Below, one piece after another: positions 55,592 through 64,000 of a DNA stretch of 64,000 nt; position 1 is the stretch's first letter, and each line of letters opens with the position of its first letter. Origin of the DNA: Pascua guehoae (taxonomy: Eukaryota; Basidiomycota; Tremellomycetes; Trichosporonales; Trichosporonaceae); the NCBI GenBank assembly GCA_001600415.1, contig BCJX01000013.1, positions 124,001 to 188,000 on the forward strand, in the 5' to 3' direction. A program made the translations under genes and the position numbers. The notes beneath the pieces are model-generated. The model was given only the letters and a program-made list of their open reading frames with translations. It searched no databases and was not told where the DNA came from.

Positions 55592-58500
55592 TTAGACCAC
55601 GCGGCCGTCCGGAAGCGTGATATCGTGCTCTTCCTCGCCAACGTCCTTGCAGTGCTCGTTGACTGCGTTGCGGCGCATGAGCCACGTCGCGAGCGGCATC
55701 GTGATGAGCGACAGCCCAATCCAACCGAGGAGAACACCACAGTTCTGGCCGATATCGTTACGAGTGTTGAAGATGATAGTCCTTCGGAGGGTCAGCTCAA
55801 CTTCGGCACACCCTCGCTCCCCAACTCACCTAACGGCACGCGAACAGTGGTAGAAGGGCATGGCGACGCCATAGCGGAAGATCCATGGCTGGAGCTGGTG
55901 TGGGACGGAGATACCCTGTGGTGTTAGTATCAAGTTGGGGCGCAGGTGCAACCGATAGGGTCATAACGGGATGGAGAGACACCGGAGACGGGACACCCGT
56001 GGAAGACCCCCTCGACGTTGCAACGGTGGTTGATACTCACTGCAGACACGTTGGCGATAATCCTGGTCCAGTCAGCGCATTGTCATGTCTCCCAAACACG
56101 CCAATTATAACTCACAAGGGGATGAGAGTAAAGCCCATAAACTTTGGTCCAACGATGGTGATGAGGAACTCGGTGGTCAAGCCCATCGCAGCCATCCCCA
56201 AGTAGAGGACAAACCACCACAGGAAGAAGCCTCCGGCGTAGGTAAAGTGAGCTCCAAAGTGGATCTTGAAGGGCAAGTTGACTGGGTTGTTAGCTGCGGT
56301 GATGAAGGGGGCAGAGAAGAGTACTCACCCATGGCAAACGCGAAGGAGACAGGCAAGTACAAGACCAGAGGCATAAAGATGCGGTAACGGATGTACGCCG
56401 CCGTCGTGAGGTAAGGCGAGATTATTTCTCTTGCCCCGCTGTTTGCCATACAAGAAATGAATCTGACGAGTTAGCTGCACGCAAAACAGTAGACTTACGC
56501 AAAAATGAGCATGTAGATCATGCCCACGAGAGTAATCGCGGTTGCAACAGGCTGGTTGTAAGGTCGGACGTTGACGAGGGTGTAGCCGACAGGGTTCGAA
56601 AGCGTGGTGGGTGCACGGGCCAGGAGGCTCAGGGCGGTGGCGTTCCCTGAATTATTCGCGAGGAATTCGGCCACGTTTTGAGCAGAGATGCGTGCCGTGA
56701 TGGCACCGAGGGCAGCCTGCGCCGAGGGCAAGAGGTAGGAGCCGATAGCAATCTCGGAACGCGCTTGTGAAATGACGAGTTCGACAGCTGACGTGCCGAG
56801 GTAGCTCGAGTCGCCGGTGGCGCGGGCCTGCGCGAGTGCTGCGGTCGCCCCCTCGTTGATGACGATAGCGGCCCACGCGCCCTCCTGGACAATGTCATGC
56901 TCGACGTCGGCAAACGTCGGGAACTCGTCCGTGGGGGTGTAGAAGTAGTGCAGCTGCTGTTTGCTGCCCGTGAGGTTAAGGAGTGCAGCGGAGATGCCCT
57001 GGCCAATCTCGCCGCTGTCGCGGTTGATGACGCGCACTGTCAAGTGGTCGATGTACTTGTCGGCCTTCCACACTGGCTGTCAGCGATGCGGAGGCGGCGG
57101 GGATGGAGAGTGGTGATGGTGGCGGTGGGCGCCCGTGGTGGGGTTGTTTCGCCACAAGCCGAAAAGGCTAACAGATCGTCCGTAACGCACAGACCGCAAG
57201 CGGTAGAGCCCGCCGGCCTACAGACCGGACTGTCGCGCATGTCGCGCATCCTAACTCATGAGGAACACGTATCGACCACCACCTCATCGACATATCGACA
57301 TATGCCATTGATTCGGTACTCACAGCTACCCCAGTACAGCGGCGCGCAGAGCCACATAATAATGATGGTAAGCATGACGGCGCCGATCAAAATCTTGCGC
57401 ACGATGCCGCGGAACATAGCCATCTCGGGCGAGAAGACTGTGCGTCAGTGGGTGCATCGTGGGGACGTGCTGACGGCATGGGACAGCAGGCTGCACGAGA
57501 CTCAATACCGCCCGCAGGAATAGCAAGCATGCCATGACGGTTCTGAACAGGATCACGTCCCCCAAGGGGGTAGGATGCAGCGCGAAGCAAGTGGGTAGGA
57601 TGCAGCGGGAGGCACAAAGGCAGACCGAAAGATGACCACGAAGCAAGGCAAACCGTTACCCGATGACAACCCAGACAACAGCAGCCACTGCCGCAGGCAA
57701 CCCTTTCGGGACAACCCACAACCAGTACGCGCGCAGCACGGCCTCGCGCCGGTCATCTCATTGCCGCGCTACCGACAGCACCCCGCTGTGCCCGAACTAC
57801 TTGGCAGCTTGGCATGCCCGGGGCGATGGTCACATCGCGAGTGCGCATGGCGCGCATGGCCGCCTTTGACGGGGCCGGGCAGCCGAACAGCTCGGCACGC
57901 AAGCGGTGGAAGCGACCGAGTGGCACGTTTTGTCATCTTTGGTTGACACATCCGGCAAGCCATCGATCGGCCGATGCCGATGCACTGGGGGGTGCGAGCA
58001 TCGATACGTTGCTGGCAGCTGGCAGCGGACAGGTAGCGGCCGGCCGGCCGTAGCGGGCAGGTCGCGGAATACGTGCGGTATGCACACGCTACCAGGCAGT
58101 GCCGATCCGCGATGTGGCAGCGGCGATGCCTCGCCACGCGATGCTTCGCCACTGCGGTCCGCTCTCGTGGCCCAGAAACGAACACCTGCAATCCCGAAAT
58201 CGACGCCACCACCCAACACGTTTCACAATATCACACGCCCAGGGGTTACTCACATCCGTAAGAATACTTCTTGAGGTTTGGGGGCGGCCTTTGAGGCTGC
58301 GGGCCGCGGGCGGTATCGCCCTCGGGATTGGGCAATGTGCTGGCTAAGCGGCTAAGGGTGGTGGGGCGGCGCGTGAGCCCGTAGCCTGGTGGTGCGGACC
58401 CGGCTGGGGGTGGGGAGCGGGCGCTTTGCCTGTCTGCGGCCGACGCCTGGGTGCCTGTAGTGAGGCGACGCGCGAGGGGCGGCACCGTGTCTGGCTGCTC

Positions 58501-58671
58501 GCTCTTTTCGAGGTCGTACATGCTGTCATTGTACTTTGCGTCGTCGGCGCCGACATTGTACACTGTCTCCATGTCGGCGCGCTTCTCGTTGTCGTCGGGG
58601 TACACACCCGGGACCTGGGTCATGGTGGCGGCGGAGGTCGAGGCTGTGGAGATCGAGGGGGAGTGGGTCAT
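55592..58671 (-). CDS. SNG1-like (DUF3533) multi-pass membrane protein
   Basis: Eight exons: complement(join(55592..55781, 55830..55915, 56041..56062, 56116..56281, 56329..56462, 56499..57072, 57324..57437, 58254..58671)), 567 residues. The N-terminal 145 residues are Ser/Thr/Pro-rich and cytosolic. Then comes FFSPEMAMFRGIVRKILIGAV..., the first helix, a large outside domain (residues about 178-350, with NNSGNA glycosylation site), and a cluster of helices: VGMIYMLIFAF, FMPLVLYLPVSFAFAMG, GGFFLWWFVLYLGMAAMG, a GVLLGWIGLSLITMPLA segment near the end. This layout is that of the fungal SNG1/nitrosoguanidine-resistance family. The 22-nt exon 6 keeps phase. The first intron is 817 nt. Confidence 0.87.
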
Positions 58672-61034
58672 AAGGGTGGGGAGGGGGGGAGATTTAGTCG
58701 GCGAGGAGGCCGAGGGAGAAGGAGTGTGGCGCGTGTCGGTTGCAAAGGAGGGAGGAGCCACGGGAGGGGAGTGACGAGGGGGGAGAAAAAAACAGAGAGG
58801 GTGGTGTGATAAATGTTGTTATGAAGCCAAAATTGTGAACAGTAAAAAGGTGACGGTGCCGAGAGACGCGCGGTCGGTCGCAATGTCCGTCAGCAGGGCT
58901 CGCCGAGGCCGAGGTCCAAGATGTACACGCGGAGGCCCGGCACCTATCAGTGGCGTTGCGGATGAACAGGGCGGAGGGGGCTCGAGCAGGGGGGAGTGAT
59001 TCTCAACCACAAAAGTCTGCATCTGGATTGCGCGATTGATACGGATACGGACCAGTGATTCAGCATGTGCACATTATGCTTTGCAGATTATGCTTTGGTT
59101 TGGCTGCCTTTTTGCCAGGGCGAAACATGCCGGACGAGGTGTCCTCTGCGCCTCTGCCCTTGTCTGCCCCTTGTCTGCCCTTGACATGTCCTGCCCGAGC
59201 CCCAGCGTACGAGCACAGATGGCCGAGGCATGCCGTCATGTGGATTCCTACAGGTTTATTTTGGTGCTTGCAACCAGTGGGTGGCTGCCTGTTCCAGCGG
59301 CTCTGGTGGGCATGTGGGCTCTCACGGGCGAATGGGACTGCGGGGTGGAGGGAAAACTCCGGGTTTATCGCCACTCGGGTTGTAGCGCGCATATAGCGGG
59401 GGCTGGGGTATACAGTAGCCCACCCCACCCAGCACACCCAACGGACATGCTTGAACAGCCCGCGGCTGCCGAATCGGCCGGCTCCCTGCTCGGCACAGGA
59501 GCAGAGGCGCAGCGGGCGTGGCTTGCAACAGCGTGCCTGGAATCCCCTTTCAGGCCTTCTGTTGGAGGATGCTGGCCTCGGCGATGCTTCGGCCGCCGAG
59601 GGGTGACGGGGTCACTCATGCCCGCTACCAGCTCTGGAGATCTGAGTGTTATCTCCGCCGACCCGACCCGGTGGCCTCGCGGCATTTGTACTTGTCGAAT
59701 GATTCATTCTGCCGACCTGCTGACGCATACCGTCTGCATGACTACCCCCAAACTTTCATTCGCCCCGAGAGACTGGGCATGCAGAGATAATGGATATATC
59801 GACAGCGATTGTTGCGTGGCAGTTTTACCCCCACGTTCCTCCAGATCCCACCGCCGCGCAGCATCCTGCCCCCGTTCTTAAAATATCCTCCAGTACTGCA
59901 TCGACCATCGTAAATTTGCGCCAGCTCTCCTTCAGTAATCGGCCCGACCATGTGCGGGTCACTGTACAGTCTCGCGACTTTCCGAACGCATTCTCAATGC
60001 AAGGGGTCAATATTTAGCGCAATGGCTTGCCGAGTCAAGTCAGTGTGTTGACGCAAGTCCCAGCAATTTTAGTAGATTTGAAGCGTGTCGTTGTGTAACA
60101 CGCCCTTGTCTTTCCGACTCTCCGGTTATCTAGCACATTTTGCTTGGCTGCCTGTACGGAATGGACTGCCCAAGCGCATCAAGATAAAGAAGAGTTGTTT
60201 GCAGAGCTAGAGCTAGAGCATGAGTGACGAGCTGGGCACGATGAGTGGGCGATGTAGATTCACGTAATTCACGTGTTCAAAAGCCACGTGGTGCTTGCAT
60301 GCCACCTGCCACGTGTGCGGAGTACGGAGTTGATCGCTCAGGCCGCTCACGTGACGTGCCACGCGACTCTGTTCCCATCTGCGCAGCTGCGGTTTCCCCG
60401 GCCGCCACCAAGGTTGTGCCCCAGGTTTCACTCGATCAGATCCACCCACCCACACTTCCAACAATCCTAACCCATCACACTCTCTTAACTCTTTCTTCCT
60501 CCCCACTCCACTCTGTTCTCTGTCCCCGAGAAACCTCCTTCAAGATGCGCTGCTTACGCGCAATCCTGATATATTCAATCCTCCTCCCGATGCCCGTGAG
60601 TCACGCCTACAGAGTACGACGGAGCGGTGCTGACGCGCATTCCTCGTTGTTGCTCTCGTGCCTCCACCTCCTTTGGCCTGCAATGACCTGTGACCTGTGA
60701 CTGCCCCGCATGTTTCTCGGCGCCGTCCCCGACACCACACCTGCCACTCTTCCTCGCCCTTTGTATGCCAACGCCGAACACGCTACACCTTGGCCTCTCC
60801 CCACCTCGACCGCTTGACTCCTTTGGCGAACTACCGTGCGGATCGGCATGTCGTACCCAAACCCCCTTCCTTCCCGTGACCTCACCCTCCTTCCTCCGTT
60901 TCCCATACCGCCTTGTTATCGTGACCTCGGCCCCACTCTTCGCTACTCCCGACTCCATTATCTTACGATCCCCAACATGCTCCCACCACGATCTCCCGCC
61001 TCGCCACTCATCGTCGCCTCTGCCTGATCGGCAC
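58672..61034. other. Intergenic region, possible 5' exon at 60545
   Basis: About 2.4 kb without a supported gene. ATG at 60545 opens 17 codons (MRCLRAILIYSILLPMP) that end at a GTGAGT (60596), a possible first exon of the gene at 61035, but no acceptor fits clearly. Confidence 0.4.
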
Positions 61035-62612
61035 ATGATCCGCCTCCCACCTTCTACGCCGCTGCTCACATGGCTCACACGTCTGGCCGGCCTGACGATT
61101 CTACCCTTCACCGCCTGTGTCCTGCATACGCTGCTATACCCCGTTCCATTGATCGTCGACCAACACCCGCTTTGACGATTCCAACCGCCAACCATTAACA
61201 CCACTGCCCGTCGCGTACCTTCCCTGGCACGTCTCTCCTCGTGACCAATTGTCTACCGCAGTCGGTATCGCCCTTCTTCCTGGCCGTGTTCACGCTCGCG
61301 GCGTACTGGGCGATTCGACCATGCGGGTATTGCATGAGTACGGTGAGTTGCTGGTGGTCTGGGGTTCCGGCAGGAGTATGTCTTGGCGCCCTCACGGACG
61401 AGAGGATGTTGGCTACTGCTCAGCATTCGGGCTGGCGTTCGACTGGACGTGTTATAGGAGAATCAAGGGATGCGAGAGCCATCGATATCGGCTGTTCTAA
61501 GCAAGGCCTGCCACAACTCTCCGGCTCGAGCTGTTGGACCATCGGTATCAGCCTTCTCTAGGTCGTCGGCGCTACACATTGCTGCTTCAGATTGCAATGC
61601 TGCGACCAGATCAACGGCATCTTGTCTCTGCTCGCATGGCGAGCGACGCTCTCATATATCACCAGGACGCGCCCCTAGCTCCTCCAATGAACCTGTCTCG
61701 GTCCTGTTCCACACTAACATCCAGCTCGCAATCCTCTTCTTCTCTACATCTCCGTCTTCTCCATTCCTCGCCGCTTTCGCTCCGGAGAGCCCCACAACAC
61801 CCGAACTGGATGCTCCTCCGACGGGCCCGTACGACGCCCCGATCGCCGACCGCGGCATCTTCTTCCTCAACGGCGGGCGCATCTTTGACCCCGCGCTTGT
61901 TGGGTACCGCGAGATGCAGCAGGCGTGGCATGAGCCGTCCGCGAGTGCGACTCCCACTACGGCAAGTGTTGCCACCACGGCCACGGACGTGTGCGAAACC
62001 AAACCTAAACTCGACCACACCGACATCTGGCAGTGTACCGATGAGACTGCCACATTAGAGAAGCCTGAGCCCGCGCCGAAGCTGGGGTGGTGGCCGGGCG
62101 AATGGAAGTTGGTGGCCAGCCTGGGATCAAAGGCGCGCAGAGGCGGACCACCCGCGCGTGCAGAAACCGAAGCGCCGACGTCGAGCACGAGCACACCCAC
62201 ACCGTTCGAGTCTGAAGCCGTGGAGCAAGCCGCGCCTGAAGCTCCGCCATCACCAACATTAGCGCCGACCTCGCAGTCGCCAGAGTCGACCGCAACGTTG
62301 CCACCGGGCTACGTCGACCTGCGCATTTTTGGCGTCGGCGTCGTTCTCGACCTCGGTTGGCGCCGCACCGATGCCGCGTTGCGCTGGGAGGTTGACGAGG
62401 TGCGCGCCGCTGCAGCGCGTCGGCGCCAGCTGCGTGAAGAGCGGGCACGGGCGCGCCGCGGATGGAGTCTATTGGGAAAACGCGCCAGTGGGAGCAGCGC
62501 GGCTGGGGCCAAGCAGGCGGCGTTAGACGAGGCGGCGGTGCCCAAAGCCAAGGAGGCCGAGGCCGAGCCGACGAGTCGGTGGATGAGGGCAAGTTTCATC
62601 AACTCGTGGTAG
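61035..62612 (+). CDS. Hypothetical membrane protein with Pro/Thr-rich and basic tail
   Basis: The model is join(61035..61154, 61262..61342, 61725..62612), 362 residues. The first two exons give hydrophobic segments (LAGLTILPFTACVLHTLLYP and SPFFLAVFTLAAYWAI), the third starts LAILFFSTSPSSPFLAAF. After that the protein is soluble: DAPIADRGIFFLNGGRIFDP, KLGWWPGEWKLVASLG, a Thr/Pro/Ser linker, PPGYVDLRIFGVGVVLDLGW and a long Arg/Ala-rich helix. The donor GTCGAC of intron 1 is weak, so the join is less sure; exon 3 is well supported. No family is recognised. Confidence 0.55.
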
Positions 62613-64000
62613 CATGGCATGCATTGTATGTAGTACTCTGTACTGTGGGCGTGTTGGAGCGGCCGAGGATCCGCTACCAAGCGCAGGTGCAGGGCGAGTG
62701 GACGCGGGGCAGTTAAACACGAGGTGCCCCCAAGTATTCTCCACACGTACGGCCAAGTGTTATCCACAGACAACAGACTCACGATGGATCAGCTAAAGGC
62801 AACATATATGTAGTGTCAACAACACGTCGCGGCAAGGACAAGCGTCCAGTGACACTCGACAGAGCCACAAACAACCAGCTGCAACCAGAAAGCAGGAGGC
62901 TAATTGCTAATTACTCTAGAACCGGGCCGTTGTTCGGTCTCGGCCCGAATCACCACCGAAGCCACCAACCCGCACGCACGCCCCTTGCCAAGCCCTCATC
63001 TTGCCGTTGCCGCATTGCCGCATGCCGTCCCTGGCAACAAACGTACGACAACTTGCAATCAAACTACCCAGGGCGTGCGGCGTATGCAGCGGGGCACATT
63101 CAACCCCATCTGCGTCCAATCCCATCAGCGCCATGTGTGGGGGCGCCCCATGCACGATCTGATCTGCACCGAGCAAGCCCGGATTCACGCCGTGTTGGCC
63201 CCGCGACTCTCCGCGCGGTGGAGATTGATGAACTGGGGAGGCGCATTCGTGATATATCGAAGGTTGGTCGGCCCGCTGGCTGGATGGAGGTTTTTTCAGT
63301 CCGGATGTCGCGCCGTACACGCATCGACTGCAGCCGCTGTCCACGTGCAAGCGCATCGCCAGGCGGCAGGCGGGGCGCCACGATGCCTGCCAGTGCGCCC
63401 ACGAGATGGTGCGAGATCATGCGACATGGGTGCCCGTCAGAGGTGAGATGGCGGAGCAGCGCTGAGGTGGACTGGAAGCCACGGCATGTGCACGTCGGAA
63501 GCACGTTGATTTTCCACCAACGCGCCACCTCGATGCACAAATGGGCAGGTGACCTTTGGGTGATACTCGTGTTGGCGCGGACGTCAGCCACACAGCACAG
63601 GCACATCTGGACGATTTTTTTTCTTTTCTTCCAATCCAAACCATGTCAACCATCTCATGCTCGCAACGGGCCCCAGAGTCTTGGGCAGGGTCGTCAGATG
63701 GCCAGATGCGCAGAGGAAGCGCGGGGTCAGTAAGAGGGTTTGCTCGTGACGTGTGGAAGACGTTGACGGCATTCATTTGGGAATCGGCGGCAAAGAGCGG
63801 CAGTGCGCCAGCAGCGCCGTGCGCCTGGCGGCAATGGCGAGCGGTGGCCCTGGACGTGGGGGTCCTGGGGCGGCACAAGTGAGCGGCAATGGGTGAGACT
63901 GGTGCGGCAATGGCATCGGCTAGAGCTGGGTTACTGGGCACAGAGACGTGCACACAAGCACGCCCTGGATGGCAGGGCCGAGCGCCGAGCGAGCGGCATT
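62613..64000. other. No gene recognised to the window end
   Basis: Long ORFs on both strands (up to 306 codons) are due to high GC and mostly Arg/Ser/Pro/His-rich without domains. TGCCGCATTGCCGCATGCCG-like repetition occurs near 63000-63025. Confidence 0.4.

Noticed and set aside
62813..63733. Plus-strand ORF of 306 codons
   Set aside because: Arg/Ser/His-rich, no domain, and an equally long minus-strand ORF overlaps; probably chance in GC-rich DNA.
1..64000. CRISPR arrays, insertion sequences, rRNA genes, telomere repeats
   Set aside because: Looked for on both strands and not found; tandem repeats present are minisatellites or coding repeats.

Overview
The window looks like nuclear DNA of a basidiomycete yeast, probably Tremellomycetes and perhaps Trichosporonales. 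That placement is inference. What supports it is a GC-rich sequence, genes split by many short introns (about 35-60 nt) with GTGAGT/GTAAGT-type donors, CTGAC/CTAAC branch sites and AG acceptors, compact intergenic spaces, and fungal protein families (RTA1-like, SNG1-like, fungal ferric reductase). All gene models below were spliced by hand by matching reading phase across introns. No search was run.

Layout: (1) 1-4.9 kb holds two divergent paralogous genes for secreted or surface cysteine-rich proteins; the left one runs off the window. (2) 5.2-8.2 kb is a 976-residue protein with five W...CxxC repeats about 90 residues apart. (3) 10.2-14.5 kb is a convergent pair, an acyl-CoA synthetase and a MaoC-type hydratase, both ending in AKL. 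(4) 15-20.5 kb has a small intronless gene of bacterial look, a tRNA-Lys(CTT) with an intron, a five-exon secreted cysteine-rich protein and an RTA1-like membrane protein. (5) 21.5-25.4 kb is a 3-ketoacyl-CoA thiolase with an N-terminal PTS2-like motif and an FAD oxidoreductase ending in AKL. (6) 25.6-29.9 kb contains an Ala-rich protein, a decayed coiled-coil gene and a small hypothetical gene. (7) 30.1-35.3 kb is an aromatic-type aminotransferase divergent from an amino-acid permease. (8) 35.5-44.8 kb has a lectin-like pseudogene beside an intact paralogue, a ferric-reductase-type oxidoreductase, an MFS transporter and an amidohydrolase. (9) 45.2-49.7 kb has an orphan intronless gene and an internally duplicated coiled-coil gene that appears cut short before its membrane anchor. 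(10) 51-64 kb has a VOC protein, poorly known genes, an SNG1-like membrane protein with an 817-nt intron, and a predicted membrane protein; the last 1.4 kb shows no convincing gene.

The clearest joint function is peroxisomal: acid activation (CoA ligase), hydration (MaoC), thiolysis (thiolase) and an FAD oxidoreductase lie within 15 kb, and each has a visible peroxisome targeting signal. With the nearby aminotransferase and permease this suggests, as inference only, catabolism of an amino-acid-derived or other organic acid.
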